The notes below the pieces were generated by a model. The model saw only the letters and a program-made list of their open reading frames with translations. It was not told the DNA's origin and searched no databases. From Mastigias papua (Eukaryota; Cnidaria; Scyphozoa; Rhizostomeae; Mastigiidae): 64,000 bases of DNA. Each line of letters starts with the position of its first letter. The first letter of the stretch is position 1. Below are positions 12,462 through 25,710 of the stretch, piece by piece. A program made the position numbers and the translations under genes. The stretch covers positions 8,611,529-8,675,528 of the forward strand of contig OZ025282.1 in NCBI GenBank assembly GCA_964019165.1, in the 5' to 3' direction.

Positions 12462-13233
12462 CAGCACTAAAAGCGGCACCATGTTTTAGACATACTGAAA
12501 AGCTTTTTTCGTCCGACACTCGTCAGAGTATGAAACATCGGATAACGGCAGAAAGGTGAACCGAAATATATAACCAGCTGCGGGCACACATGATATGATG
12601 AATAATGTGTCCAGTTAGTCGTATGATTGGCCACTTGGCACCTATTCACCATTGTTTATTTGAAGAGTCCAAGTGAGAAAATGAACTCTTTTTGTTTAAA
12701 CAAGACTAGGTTTTGAGTCTTTTTGTAGATTGATTCCAAAACACTTAAATGAAAGGACGATCTTGCTTGCCCTATGATCCGAAAATTATCGTCTGAATAT
12801 GTTTGGCGCATTCTGGATTTTTGATGAGATGTTGTCCTATGGCCGAATCATTTTTCATTTTAGAATTAGAGTTTTTACACCTACGAGGTGACTGTTCTCT
12901 TATTATAGTGTTTTTCGTTCTGATGCTTGTTGGTACATGTTGTTTTATTCTGTCATCTAGTCTCTGCGTAGTGCACCCTATTTACCGAGCTTCTTGGAAT
13001 TTTCGGAGGTCAAGCAAGATCGTCCTTTTATTTAAGTGTTTTGGAATCAGTTTACATAAAGACTCAACACCCATTCTTGTGTAAACGAAAGGAGGTCGTT
13101 TTTTCACTTGGACTCTTCAAGTAAACAATGGTGAATAGGTGCCATGTAGCCAATCATATGGCTAACTGTGATGAGTGTCGGACGAAGAAAGCTTTTCAGT
13201 ATGCCTAAAACATGGTGCCGCTTTCTCGTGCTG
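12462..13233. mobile_element. Fold-back (MITE-like) element, ~770 bp
   Basis: The left arm (12462 to about 12788) reads as the inverse of the right arm (about 12996-13233). Matching blocks include CAGCAC...AAGCGGCACCATG / CATGGTGCCGCTTT...GTGCTG at the ends, GGCACCTATTCACCATTGTT / AACAATGGTGAATAGGTGCC in the middle, and GATCTTGCTTG / CAAGCAAGATC inside. The left arm carries about 100 bp missing from the right (around 12530-12625). The loop is about 210 bp. CAG...CTG ends hint at hAT, but no 8-bp duplication was found, so the class is uncertain. Confidence 0.75.
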
Positions 13234-14113
13234 TAGGGAAGTTCTGTAGTGCCAACAGACTTTTCACGTAATATTTTATGCCAGCAGTAATAGCAAATGA
13301 GATCGATTTTCAAACGATAATTCTGGATCCGGAAAGATCCCAAAAGAATACCACTGTGTCAGAAAGACTATTACCCATTCTTGTCCATTATTCATTAGGA
13401 AGTAAGTCGTAAATTGCTATAGAGACTATCCGGGGACTGATGAAAGCTAATGTAAAGCATTGCTTTCGTCATCATGCAAAGTATCACACAAATATAATTT
13501 CTTACCATTTCCTTATTATAGAAGCTTCTCTACTGAATTAACTTTCAAAATATACAGAGCAACCGTTAACAGTAAGGTAAACCAGAACAATACAGCTTGA
13601 CATGTGGAAGAATTAGATCTGAGGAACTTATACTACTAAAAACAAAATCCCTAAGTAATGTTTCAATTTCAAATGGTCTTATTACTACAGACAATAGACA
13701 GTTAGGAAGCCGAAGTGTCATACCTTAGGCAGTTGAATTTTTGCAGCAAGTGGCTCATTGACTGGCGAGTTTCAGTTAAAACTCTAAGTGTCATTGTCCT
13801 CTATCTTAGTACTGAAAATTTACGATATCTAAAGGGCTAAATGTTCAATTAGAATTAAGGAACAATTAAGGAACTTTTGCTCCAAACTAAGGTTCTTGAA
13901 CTAGTCCTTGTGCTAGGTTCCTCATAAAGAAACGTGTAGTTCGGTGTAGACAGGTATTGGATTGTTACTATAAGGCAATGTTTTAAATATGACTCAAAAT
14001 GTGTATAGATCGACTTGGAACTAGGCAGTTGTTTGATGGACTTTGTTCATTGATAATAATCCTGCAAGGCTACTATTTCAGTAGTATTAGTAGTATTAAA
14101 GTTATAATTCTAT
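13234..14113. other. No feature recognised
   Basis: AT-rich, unique-looking. GTTCTTGAACTAG-type short echoes near 13850-13930 are not long enough to call. Confidence 0.5.
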
Positions 14114-14144
14114 ATGTATTATGTATATGTATATGTATATGTAC

Positions 14145-14196
<52 letters not shown>

Positions 14197-14279
14197 GTAT
14201 GTATATGTATATGTATGTGTATATGTATATGTATATGTATATATTTTTATGTATATGTATATGTATATGTATATATTTT

Positions 14280-14350
<71 letters not shown>

Positions 14351-14351
14351 T

Positions 14352-14392
<41 letters not shown>

Positions 14393-14393
14393 T

Positions 14394-14453
<60 letters not shown>

Positions 14454-14490
14454 CATGTACATGTATATGTGTATGTGTATGTGTATGTAT
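14114..14490. repeat. (TATATG)n hexamer microsatellite
   Basis: About 375 bp of TATATG/GTATAT units with scattered variants (two TATATTTTTATG interruptions, GTGTATG and GTACATG units at the ends). Long open frames on both strands here (CICICI, HIHIHI, VYVYVY) are products of the repeat, not genes. Confidence 0.97.
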
Positions 14491-17400
14491 CTGCATTCTT
14501 TATGTATGGTCGAGATGTACGAATTATTGACTGTATTTTTACAGTCATGTTGCATTTTGAGGTATCGATAAGCAGACAGTTACGAATCGGTGAAAGTCAA
14601 TTTTATTAATAAGTGAGGCCTTCCTCTATTTCTATTGAATATCATTTTAGACACTCTTATTGTAGTTCATGAAATTGTTTAGTTATCTCTTCATGTGTGT
14701 TGGTAACGTGAGAATACAGGATAAGGAGATTTAATTAGAGTGAGATGTTCAAGAACTTTAAGGAAAGTCGGTCAGCATGATCGATAGGTTTGGTATTAAT
14801 GATACGATGGAGATAGTTTGTCTGTGTGCCAATTGCTTGCGCATGGAAAGCAATACGGAGCTGGCAACTCTATGGTGGCAACTCTCAGCAATTCGCAATA
14901 AGGCTCTAAGGTCATTACTATAAGAACAGTAATGTTATTTTGTGAAGGAGGGCTATTTGTTCGAATTCAATTAGCAATGGAAACATGTTCGGGATTATTA
15001 TAGAAATGAAGTGAATTGTACGAAGTGTTCTTAGCTTCATATTTGTTTTGCATCATACGATGTTATAAAGATTCCCGAGAATTAAGGTGGTTTTGTGCTG
15101 TTTATCAATTTTCATCTGGAGCATATCGAAAAGAGGGTTATGTTGTGATATCATGAAGTGGTATAGGAAACTTGGCTCTTGAGGTTATTTAATAGTTTCT
15201 TTATGGTTAGTTTGTTGCTTGTATGTGATTACTTATAAATCAAGTCCTATAAAAACCCTATTTTATTCATTTTTGGGTCAAGGAGAAACTAACGGAACGA
15301 ACTCATTCAAAGAAATGATTTGTCTTGTGCACATTTGATCTGTAGAATTGACCTATGACATTGACTCTTGACCCTTAAGCGTATAACGTGCATTTGAAAC
15401 TTGCCTCTTTTACGAAACCTGATGCGCTATAGTACTAATAGATAACTGGGCTTGTTATTGCAGCAGTTTACAGTATGAAGTTTATCTATTTGAATGCTCC
15501 AGCATAGAACTTTGGAGTACTTCATATATACAAGACGGCTTTGGGTTCCCCTGCATTTTATGAGCCTTTCTGATAAAATCTAGTATTGTTGCCTGGCATC
15601 GCTTTGTGAAATCTTTCTTATCACAACCAGATCTAACAGGCTATCATTTTGTACTTCGAAGTATGAATTATTTATTAAGCAAAAAATCAAATTGCTAGAT
15701 CCGGTTATCAGTTGAATTTCCGTGCTCAATAGCCAGCAGATGAAATCAAGCTCGTATCGTTTTAAGAGTATGGTAGCTTGTAATTCCCTGTTTGTTTGTA
15801 AACTTGTATTGCGGTTATATGTGATTTGTTTTTGTGTAATACTTTAAGCCCCATTAAGTATATGAATAAGCTTAGTTGGTGAGAGAGGTATGGCGGAGAA
15901 TTTCCATTCATTCCACAACTGCTATCGTGGCCAAATTGCAATTCAAGTGCCTCTCGGAAAAAAATTGTATCTCACTTGCAGAGTTTCAGACTATAGCAAA
16001 GTCGCTTGCATTAATTATATTTTGAAATTTATTCCAGGATTTAACTTTACCTCTTCTCATAATGCATGTATTACCTGCTGATCACATGCTTTTTCGATAT
16101 TACGTGCCATATGAGGAACCTCAGTTAATTTGAAGGCGTTGTCGAGATAAGGATAGGACAAATGTAAACAGACTAATGTATTATCTCCTCATTTTAATTG
16201 AGCAGAACATATCACTTAAATTCGAATACAAGTAACGTAAATTGACTACTCCCACTGTATGACACGACTCTATTTTGAAATGCACTGACTGACATGCGCA
16301 AACATAAGTGCGGAGCGAATATGAACACGTGATACGAATAGAGACTGGGCTGTACGAAGAAAGCTACGTTACAAAAGAAGGTTAGGCTTGGATTGGTTTT
16401 GGCTGAGGATGGAATAGGAAACAGATACCATTCATACTGCAGTATATTACTAATATCTATGCTCCATTAAAACACTCCCAACTCAGTCTTCCGTTTATAT
16501 GCGATGGAGAAAATACTAGAACGAGTAATCACGTGGTCACTGGGAGCCTGGGACCTTCTTACTTTTTCAATAGCTTTAGAGTGTCCCATTGAGAATGTTG
16601 TTTGCTTTCACGGCACAGGTTGGAAAGAATTGATCAAGTCTCAAGTGCTGTTGTGCGTTTTTAGATAGTTTATGGTTGTCAAAAGAGACATACGTTTTTT
16701 AACTTGTTTCTAGCTTACGGCCTATTTACAGTGATATTTCCATAACAGACGTTAGTCCTCCAAATATCCACATTATATTTTGTTTTTGTAGAAAATATTC
16801 TGCATGAGTTTGCTATTGCCTCTGCCCAATGATATTTTAACAAACAATATAGATTGAACATAGATTTTGCTGTATCCGAGAGTGTTCACGTTAGTAATCT
16901 TTTTCGTAAGTTTGGCGATATTTGGTATTGCTTTGTCGGCCATACTTATCCTTGCCCGTGGGTATTTTGTCGGGGAAGTTTGAGCGTTGCTCGAATATAT
17001 CCGTATTACCGAGAAAAAAGTTGACAAGTATCTGATCAGAGATGCTTCCTTATCAATTTCAAATACTTTTATCACTGCAGAAATTCGGGAAGTAGAAAGC
17101 TGGTTCCATTCAATGCGGTAAAATTCTCTTTAGTTGCGCGTGGTCCGTGAAGTATGTTATGTAGCAGCAGTTAATTGCAAATTCCAAATATCAATGCTTT
17201 TCTTGCTTCTGTGACATTTTTAGGGCACTATATGTGCAGTTAGAGCTAAGACACTAATACAGAACATCGAGTACATGGTGGGAAATTATTTTTTTATATA
17301 GCACATGAGAAGCAGAAGACTTGTGGAGGGCCAGCAAAAAATCTGAACTCAGTTCTACGTAATGATGGTTGCATATTCTGAGAACGTTAACGAAAGCACT

Positions 17401-17910
17401 CTATGATAAAAGCAGTTCCAATCCATGCATGAGATTAATTAAACATGCTTAATTTATAATTTCAATTTGCCTTTCACGAACTGATCAGAGTCAGCCTAAG
17501 GGGCGTATATGGCCTGGGGGCCGTGCGAAGTCCAATTCTCGTCTAGTACCACAGTGCGACCAAAAGGTTCAAAAGTAAGGAGCTTCAAGAGCTATATCTT
17601 GAGGTAGGTTTGTTAAGAAAAACGTATATCGCGTTGAGTGATGATGTCTGTTAGTTATGCTGGAAGATGTGGGACGAATGCAACTTGCATTGCTTGGATC
17701 CAAGAAGGTTTCATGCTAAGCTCCATCGCATGAACCTGTGTTTCTTAGTTGATTTCCAGTACAGCCAATCGCTCTCCTGTACAACAGCTATCATTAAGCT
17801 TGCGTGGAGTTAGTATGGCATGACAATTGAGTCTCACATTGCTATTGCTATGGTTTTGATAATCAAACGACTAGCCAATTCATTCCTAATCGCCTAGTAT
17901 GTCTCATCTA
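14491..17910. other. Long stretch without recognised features
   Basis: About 3.4 kb of AT-rich sequence. The open frame at 16773-17075 (minus) and the short one at 15890-16081 have no recognisable domain or splice context. No repeats shared with the rest of the window were noticed. Confidence 0.5.
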
Positions 17911-17916
17911 TTTCAG

Positions 17917-18001
17917 GTTTACGAAGACTTCAGCCTGTCTGCGAACAATCAGCATCTGTTGTTTGGCTTGAATCAAGCATTCTTCATCGCAGCATCAAAC
18001 G
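17917..18001 (+). other. Candidate exon 1 (85 bp)
   Basis: Preceded by a pyrimidine-rich acceptor (GTCTCATCTATTTCAG, AG ending at 17916) and followed by a consensus donor (AACG then GTGAGTGCA, GT at 18002). One frame is open throughout, 28 codons beginning VYEDFSLSANNQ and ending FFIAASN, entering in phase 0 and leaving in phase 1. The composition is unlike the surrounding AT-rich DNA. I do not recognise the protein. Chance remains possible because splice consensus is short, but this is the best exon-like block in the window. Confidence 0.4.
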
Positions 18002-18002
18002 G

Positions 18003-18753
<751 letters not shown>

Positions 18754-18774
18754 CCCCACATTATGTTCACTTGC

Positions 18775-18835
18775 CTTTGTAGATGTTTGAAGCCTATGAG
18801 ACCTACTCGGTCTCATAGGGCCTCAGTCTCATGGC
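18775..18835 (-). repeat. Penelope-3'-end-like hairpin
   Basis: CCTATGAGACC (18793-18803) and GGTCTCATAGG (18809-18819) form a perfect 11-bp stem with a 5-nt loop. Read on the minus strand the stem is bracketed by CTGAGG and CTTCAAACATC, a degraded version of the CTGA-stem-GAAAC layout seen at 31.2 and 31.4 kb, and it leads into the (TA)n tract. The relation is by layout only. Confidence 0.4.
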
Positions 18836-20027
18836 AGCATAATGGGTGATGGAGCCTACGGTTATGGAGCTGTAGCCTCCCTTCTTTGTCTAGTAAAATG
18901 TACTTGGTTAGTATTGATTATGATTTCCAAAATGAAGTTCTATCAAGCATGGTCAGTAAGCATGAATGAATTATTTCATGTCATGCCGCCGTACATTAGT
19001 GTGCCATGAGAGATCATCAGGTGGGCCGTGGGAAAATGTGCATTTTCACCTGGTTGGATAAGCATTTAGCGCCAATATCGTGTATTCTTACATGTATATA
19101 GGTGGGCAACATGGAGTCACAGATGGATGCAATGCTCTGGCAGTAGATCACAACTGTCAGTTCATTAGCTTCTCTATGTACATTAGTACTCAAAAAGCAG
19201 AGGAATTATGGATCCCTGTAATGAAATATTATTTGGAATGGTGTGCTCCGTGAGTTTTTGCACTATAAAGTACGAGCTGTGCTTCAAAAAATAATGCAGG
19301 GAGACACTTTCATAGCTGATGGAGCAATTTGAGCCTCGATATGTTTATGGCTTTCTTGTTTCACTACAAAATGTTGTTCTATAACTGGACTATACGAGCA
19401 GATAACTAAGTACAGAAATAAACAATTTCCTTGTTCCCTTGAGACTGAGTTTCAGTACTACAAGTGAACTCATTATTACTTTCTACTGGATGAAACTTTC
19501 ATGTGGAATTCAATAATGACCTTCAGAGCTTTGGTACTTAAGCCATGAGCTTATTTTCTGCCAGTAATTTGAATGGATTGCTATTGTAGAAACGTAAGCG
19601 GAAATGTTGAAGGATCTAACTGTAGCGAAGAGGTAGGAGGTGTGATTTAAAGTGCCATGGGATTTGCTTTGGATTATTGCCTCTGACGAGTGAACCGACT
19701 TGAATATGCATGAATTGTCTTCAGGAAGCATGCTATATATGTCAGAAGCTACGCTACAAGTGTGAGTAAAGTTAATCCGTAGTGTGTAAACAGTTTAACC
19801 CCTCTTGGTTGATTAATAATTTGGGAGTACCCCCGAATTGAAAAGAATTCTGTTTCCCCTACTCTTGTGAGCCATTTCCATGCTCTCATACATTTTGAAT
19901 AGCATGAATTTTCTCTTGATATAGTAGCTCTCTTTTCTAAGTATGAAAAGCATCCTTATCGCTCATTATCAGTGTCCACAGATTACAGGGTTTCCATTTC
20001 TCTTATAGACATCATGTGTCGTTTCAG
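18836..20027. other. No feature recognised
   Basis: AT-rich DNA. The antisense open frame at 19510-19731 shows no domain. Confidence 0.45.
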
Positions 20028-20168
20028 AGATTATTTTTACCATAAGGAGCTTCCCCCAATTTATACCCTTGCATATGATCAAGCAGAATCCGCACATTCA
20101 CATCAGCAAGTGTTGCAACGTCTCATTACCATCTTTTCACGAACTTAACTACTCACTCTTTGTACAAG
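20028..20168 (+). other. Candidate exon 2 (141 bp)
   Basis: Bounded by GTGTCGTTTCAG (AG ending 20027) and a donor ACAAG then GTGAGCATC. A frame that needs one base from the preceding exon is open to the end and leaves one base (phase 1-1), so it would join both the exon candidate at 17.9 kb and the one at 21.0 kb. A second frame encodes a protein-like stretch (DYFYHKELPPIYTLAYD) but stops before the donor. Two plausible frames weaken the case, and no family is recognised. Confidence 0.2.
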
Positions 20169-21009
20169 GTGAGCATCCTCTGTAGAGGATGGGGGGCACA
20201 CGATATTGTCCTTGAGGGAAAAAACGTAGAGGGACGGCTACTTAATCGTTTTATCTTTCTTTCTTGTGGTAAATTCAGTACTAAAAAGAACTTTTGCATG
20301 GGCACTGCAGTATCAAGAAGAATTTACTAGGTGTTGGAATATGATGAAGAAAATATATTTTGAAGTGTGTTGCCAAGAAAAAGCTTCCTAGGTTTCACAG
20401 CATAAGGAGGGTTTTTTCTTGTATACTTCGGTATCGAGAAGAATTTTCCGAATGTTCCCGTATGTTTGAGTGTGTTTCAAGGCATTGCGATACTAGGAAA
20501 GCATGCTCTTTTGTAGAATAGTAGATTCCTTTCTGATGTCAATAGCAGTTTAAATTTGATAGTGCTCTCTTTTTGTAAACCTTATTTCCCCTTTATGACT
20601 AACCTTCCTTGATTGTGGAAGCATTTCTATATGATTCAGAATATACTTACAATGATTCACAATACCATCAGAGTAGCGCAGGCTATGGTTGCGCTAGGCA
20701 GGAACTTCTATGATGAAGTGCTGCATGAACCATTGCAAGAATGGCGTGCTTTATTCTTTGAACATGGCATTGTTTTGGTGCTTTTTAGCTAGTGAAAACC
20801 TTGGATTAATGGAACAAAAGTGGAGCATTCCTACTGTGATCGCTTTTGGCATTTAAGTCTATAAAGTTGCAATGAGTGGTATTATGTAATAAAGCTATAT
20901 TTAACTGATTTAAGCGCCCTTGATCACGCGTGAGATTTCATTTGATCCACTGGAGTAGTCGAGAGAAATTTTGTGACTTCCCTCATAATCCTCTGTGTCA
21001 TTGTTTCAG
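20169..21009. other. Diffuse internal repetition only
   Basis: Blocks of the type GTATCAAGAAGAATTT recur loosely at about 20310, 20430 and 20490. They look like an old approximate duplication and not a recognisable element. Confidence 0.3.
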
Positions 21010-21105
21010 ATCGGTGCCGTTTGAAGGTAGCGCAAATTGCTATAGTAGATAGTGCAGAGAACTTCGAATGTTGTGGGGTCTGTATATATGAATGGGCATT
21101 ATACT
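21010..21105 (+). other. Candidate exon 3 (96 bp)
   Basis: Preceded by a good polypyrimidine acceptor (TGTGTCATTGTTTCAG, AG ending 21009) and followed by a donor (ATACT then GTGAGTATGG, GT at 21106). The frame that borrows one base upstream is open and cysteine-bearing (RCRLKVAQIAIVDSAENF, then ECCGVCIYEW). It is a phase 1-1 exon and so compatible with the candidate at 17917-18001. No family is recognised, and the joined reading is untested. Confidence 0.3.
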
Positions 21106-21106
21106 G

Positions 21107-22233
21107 TGAGTATGGTGGATTATATTTTATATATAGATATAAGCAAGTAAACGCTGACAAGATTGTATTGGATTTTAGGCATCGCATTATTGCATATCAG
21201 GTCATTATCGAGTGCGTTGGTTTTCACTGTTCCTATACATGGGATCATTTGACGTAGGACCATTGAACGAAGCCTCTCTTGCTTTTATTCTTTGGAGAAC
21301 GAATGTACTCTTTTTCAGCTTGTGTTCCTCTTACATTATTGACGTAAATTTATCGCATTAGTTTATATACAGTCAATTTGTACTCGGATTTGTTCTGCGA
21401 GCAATACAGTTCAAGATGTAATTAAAGTGTGCTGTTGAAGCGCTTTTCCGCTCTGTAATTTCTCTTTCGCATTCATTACTGTCTACTTGCTGATCTCTTC
21501 GATCGGTACAACTGGGCTTTGTATGATACTTTTCTACTGAAGCACTGCGATAGAATTAAAGAGCAATTTCTCCCTGCAGTTGCATGGAATAGTACTATTT
21601 TTAATCAGAATGGACAACAACTTATTATTAATGGTATGGTAACCAACATGAAATAGACTTCTGCAGCAAGATAACTCTAGGAAGCAGGTTATCCGCCATG
21701 ATATTTAGATAACTATAATACTGTTTGTTATTAAATAGAGAATGTGTAGCATTGGTTACCAGCCTATCTGCGTGTGGTTTACAGTGATGAATGAAGGTAC
21801 ACAAATCTCGCCTGTCCCTGGGAGTCGGCCAAAGCAAGACCAGTTTTTTGAAGCTAGCTTTAGCCCGGCCACATACCTTAGAAACTTTAGACTGCACGCA
21901 GCTTTTCAAGTATTTGCATACGACCTCACTCGTGAAATAAGAATAATTTTAGGAACATCAAGGAGAAGTCTAGAGTTATCATAAAATTGAAAGCATCAGT
22001 CTTGGCAAAATCTATCCTGTTCTTATACGTAGAATTTTATATTAGGTAGAATTTTCTAGGTGATTCAGCTCCCTGAAAACTTTCTGGATATGCTTCGGCC
22101 TTTTGCTCCCAGTGGCCTCTACGCTTATGACGCAACTTATCATAAGTACTTAACGAGTACACGTTTTTGTTGCAAGAACGATAACTTTCTCAAGGCTTTC
22201 CTAGGGAGAATATTCAAGTTTATGTGACACTAG
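21107..22233. other. No feature recognised
   Basis: Two overlapping opposite-strand open frames at 21628-21984 show no recognisable domains. The rest is AT-rich. Confidence 0.45.
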
Positions 22234-22235
22234 TA

Positions 22236-22464
22236 GGGTCTGCAGGGATAAGATGAGTATCCCGGGGTAGAATGGATAAATGACCATATTATCTTTCTGG
22301 TTATCTCTCTTTCATACTTAAATTATGCGATTTCTTATAGAGAGGTATTGTACCAAGTTGAAAAAATGGCACTTTGCCCTTTCACGGCCATAAGTCAATA
22401 ATAATGATGCAAATATTCACTTACCCACTTTACCCCGGGTTACCAATCCTACCCCAGCAGACCC
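22236..22464. mobile_element. TA-flanked MITE (Tc1/mariner-like), 229 bp
   Basis: Terminal inverted repeats of about 40 bp: GGGTCTGCAGGGATAAGATG at the left, and the inverse of ACCAATCCTACCCCAGCAGACCC at the right, with an inner CCCGGGGTA / TACCCCGGG match. TA dinucleotides flank both ends (22234-22235 and 22465-22466), as expected for Tc1/mariner-superfamily insertion. No coding capacity, so it would depend on a transposase elsewhere. Confidence 0.75.
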
Positions 22465-22466
22465 TA

Positions 22467-22590
22467 TAGCAAAGACAGACAGGCACTCCATTTTCATAGG
22501 ATATCTATGGAAATTAGCGAAATAAACCACTGTTTTATAAAAAAAAAGTTTAGTACACAAAGCATAATTTTAGTACCAAAGAGTGCTTTC
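22467..22590 (+). repeat. Dispersed repeat family A, 3'-truncated copy
   Basis: AGACAGACAGGCAC, then ATAGGATATCTATGGAAATTAGC, matches the middle block of family A. It abuts the MITE that ends at 22464, so that MITE may have inserted into this copy. Confidence 0.5.
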
Positions 22591-24675
22591 TTGCGGAATG
22601 AGATTTGCTGTGTTTGCATTCCTCTACGAATCTCTTGCTTGCGTCAAGAGGAAGCGACTTGACATTTAACAAAATTAGCTTAATATTTAGGGGAATCAGT
22701 TTTATGCGTAGCAAAGAACAGCCATCTTTTTTGTCAATTGTTCAGCAGTTTGTTTTCCCCAACTAGTACATAGTAGTATTAGTTATTGCAACCAACGTCC
22801 AGCTGTCGTTTCGTTACGAATTTGCAACGGCGTTAAAGAATGTACTGTTCACTGATGATCTTCCAGCACACCTTTGATCGTTTTTGCATTTTAGCTGTTC
22901 AGGGACAATCTGTACTAAGTTGCGATGTATCCACTAGATAATCCATTTCTGTTCAATATTTAAATGTGGAATGAACACTATGAAACCAAATCATCTGATC
23001 AAATATGTATTTGTGGTATTTCATTCATTTTGCTTTCATCAGTAGGAAATGTGGCTTGATCGTGGTTTGAAATCTTTGGGAATAACTATTTTCTTCGAAA
23101 AAAAGAATGGCCATGACACTCCATTTAGCTGTGATGTCAATTATTGACCAAACAGCTTTTTAAATCACAATGCTTTCTATTAAGCCTTGCTATCATATTT
23201 CGTCTACCGTTTTTCAAATTTCGTACTCTGTTGGCTCTTTTGATTTTTGACCCTCATCCAGCAAACTTAGAGCAGTGTCATCATTCTGGAGGAGGGTTCG
23301 TGCTTCGTGCTTTTCATTCAGGCAGACTGGATGTGCAACTGCTGCCCCCCTTTTCAATAAAAGACTCGTTATTCAGTGATTTTGTTGTAGACAACATTGG
23401 TCATAACCTTTTCAAAAGATATGCCGCCTGTACGAATGAGATCTAGCTATGAAGCTGAACATGGGTCAGTGATTGTGACATGAACTCACGTATAAACAGC
23501 GAAGGCCTCTTTGTCATTTGATTTAGGACATCTGGTCTTGTGCCATCGACCTTTATGACACTTGATTTTAACGTGGCTTTCGCACATTAGGATAAATTTT
23601 GGTGTAATTTCCCCGCTTGAGATCATGCAAATTTTCGTGCAACTGGCTTGCTGGCAACTACGATTGGACAAACTTGCCTCATTATAATGAGCATGGGATA
23701 AGCTGCCGGTGATTGCTAGACTTCTGACCTCTTACGGAAACAATTTGATTCTCGTCAAAAATTTACCCAGGAATAAGAAGGTGACAAGACACAGCGTATT
23801 GTAGTAATGACGTGAATACCATAGGGATATAAATGTGAAGCTTTTTAGTACTGAATCTATAAGTGAGCCTCTGTGGGGAATCAAAGATCACAGGCACCTC
23901 TACCTTCCCGAGACACTGAATATTCGCTATGCCGTTCGTCGGTCGTTTTGACTTAGGCCCAGAGTTAGAAGTCAGTACAAAATAGGCCAGTAGAACCTTT
24001 ATAAATTATTCTAATCCAGCATAATTTGCTACATAATCAAAGAACTAAATCCCTCCTGAAGTCATACAGTGATGCTCTATTTATATGTTTTTTCTATGAA
24101 TGTTCTAGACCATTACCCATATTCTAAATATATTAATTACGTCACTTTTAAGCTAGAACGTTCTGGATTACTAATGATGATGTAATGTTTTCTAAGATAG
24201 TCCATTACGATACAAATTTACTAGAATGTTCTTCGCCACACCTCCTCTAATATGCACACGTATTCAGCAGTGTTTGAGCAACCGTGCTAACAGACAAATG
24301 TAGACGATAACAGGGTCTTTTTAACTTGCAGTTCTACGTACAATTTCCAGTTCTAAAATTTTTATACAGTTCTTCAGAATAATCCGTGCTGATTACAGCT
24401 TACATCTATTTAACAAGATTCCCTTTTATGTACAGCATTGCAATCAATTTTATTTCCGATAAGCATGGCAGCGAAATGTGCATAATTACAGTGCTCACTT
24501 GTCAAGTGAATTTTTTTGCTTATGAGTATAAAACATTATCCCTCAATATTTTAGCAGCGAGAATTAAACGTGCAGCTCCAGATTTTCTTTAGAAAAGCCT
24601 GGACGGCAGCAGTTTGGTTTATTTATGCGTCCAGTATCGGGTATGTAATGGCAGAATCAGCTATAAGTACCATGT
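22591..24675. other. No feature recognised
   Basis: About 2 kb of AT-rich DNA. The open frame at 23144-23446 has no recognisable domain. Confidence 0.5.
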
Positions 24676-24679
24676 ATGT

Positions 24680-24895
24680 GTTTTTAGAGTGACTGTTAGA
24701 AGAGGACACTTATCCTGAGTTGTTGGTTTCATGAAGTAGTGTAGCCAGTTTCTCTCCTCCTTGCACATTGAGTCTTGTCTCTGGACTGACAGTAAGCGAG
24801 CATTCAAACTATTTCCTGAGTGGAACCTTGAACCATCGATCTCCCTCCCTCCAGGAAAACACTCTAACCACTTAACTGTTCGCCTGTATTTGGCA
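24680..24895 (-). repeat. tRNA-derived SINE, antisense
   Basis: On the minus strand, A-box AGTTAAGTGGTTAGAGTG (around 24860-24880) and B-box GATGGTTCAAGGTTCC (24822-24837) lie at tRNA spacing. The body carries GAATGCTCGCTTACTGTC and AGGAGAGAAACTGG, matching the SINE at 10.4-10.7 kb. Better preserved than that copy. Confidence 0.75.
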
Positions 24896-24989
24896 TTTAT
24901 GGGAGGACTTTGAAATACTCTTTCAGTAGACTGTAACTGGTATTGCTTGACAAAAGCATACACACGTTTTTTTGTAAGAAACTAGAAGT

Positions 24990-25320
24990 TACTTTAAAAG
25001 TAGCACTGCACCACTCAAAAAGTTAAGAAAGTCCAGTACTAGATTTTTGAGACCTAAGAAAGTTGGTAAGTCATCTGCCTTTAAAATTCCAATGTTCACG
25101 CAAGACAATGAATATGTAGTAGAGTGTTATGCTTGTGTGGTGCTTGCTTGTCTGTCTGTGAAGCACTGTCATGTTACGCAGACTCGAGTATTCTTGCTAG
25201 GAAAGCCTTAAAAAGTTTCAGTACTGAAATCATGAAAAGGCTAGAAAAGTTTCAGTACTGAAATCATGAAAAGGCTAGAAAAGTTTCAGTACTTGGGAAG
25301 AAGCCTTTTTGTAAAAATCC
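24990..25320 (-). repeat. Dispersed repeat family A, long antisense copy
   Basis: Contains the inverse of the family A blocks: AAGTTAAGAAAGTCCAGTAC, CTAAGAAAGTTGGTAAG, AAATTCCAATGTTCACG, CTTGTCTGTCTGTG, CTCGAGTATTCTTGC and AAAAAGTTTCAGTACTG. This copy, with the one at 29.6 kb, shows the otherwise missing 5' half of the family. Confidence 0.7.
25211..25300. repeat. 34-bp tandem repeat within family A
   Basis: The unit AAAAGTTTCAGTACTG plus AAATCATGAAAAGGCTAG begins at 25211, 25245 and 25279, giving about 2.6 copies, nearly identical. The copies at 29.87 kb and elsewhere have one diverged unit, so the expansion is local. Confidence 0.9.
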
Positions 25321-25354
25321 TGTCATTACCAGCTCGCATAAGTTTATTCTGGAA

Positions 25355-25539
25355 TAGGGTTTTCCAACCTTTTCCCCTTAAGAGCCACTTGTAGATTTAG
25401 GTCATAGATGGATGGCCAGTTTTCACATACCTTAACAGATACAAAATAGTTCTATATCAGCTTTAATCTGAATGTGGACTACATCAAATAGCATGGTGGG
25501 CCATAAAGTGGCCAGAGAGCCACGCGCTGGACAACCCTA
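25355..25539. mobile_element. Small hAT-like MITE, 185 bp
   Basis: Ends are inverted: TAGGGTTTTCCAACC at the left, and GGACAACCCTA at the right. Subterminal AAGAGCCAC / GTGGCCAGAGAGCCAC motifs are typical of hAT elements with a GGCCAC core. The flanking octamers (TTCTGGAA and TTTTGAAG) agree at 5 of 8 positions, which is weak support for an old 8-bp duplication. Confidence 0.55.
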
Positions 25540-25599
25540 TTTTGAAGTAAAATTGCAGAGTACAATAGTAGACACACACAGCCAACTCTATGCAGCGCT

Positions 25600-25710
25600 C
25601 TGACTAGCGCTGCTGTCTGTTGTAACTAGGCGTCTTTTGAAGTGCAGGGTCTGGTCCATACGGAGAGTTAAGGGATTCGAGCCCAGGTCGGAATTTAAGG
25701 TTTGACGATA
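25600..25710 (+). repeat. Probable tRNA-derived SINE remnant
   Basis: A-box-like TGTAACTAGGCGTC (around 25620) and B-box-like GGATTCGAGCCC (25675-25686) lie in the order and spacing of a tRNA-derived SINE. The head is degraded, and the assignment rests on the boxes alone. Confidence 0.4.

Noticed and set aside
14119..14609. Several overlapping 100-190-codon open frames on both strands
   Set aside because: They are translations of the (TATATG)n array (CI, YV, HI repeats) and carry no protein signal.
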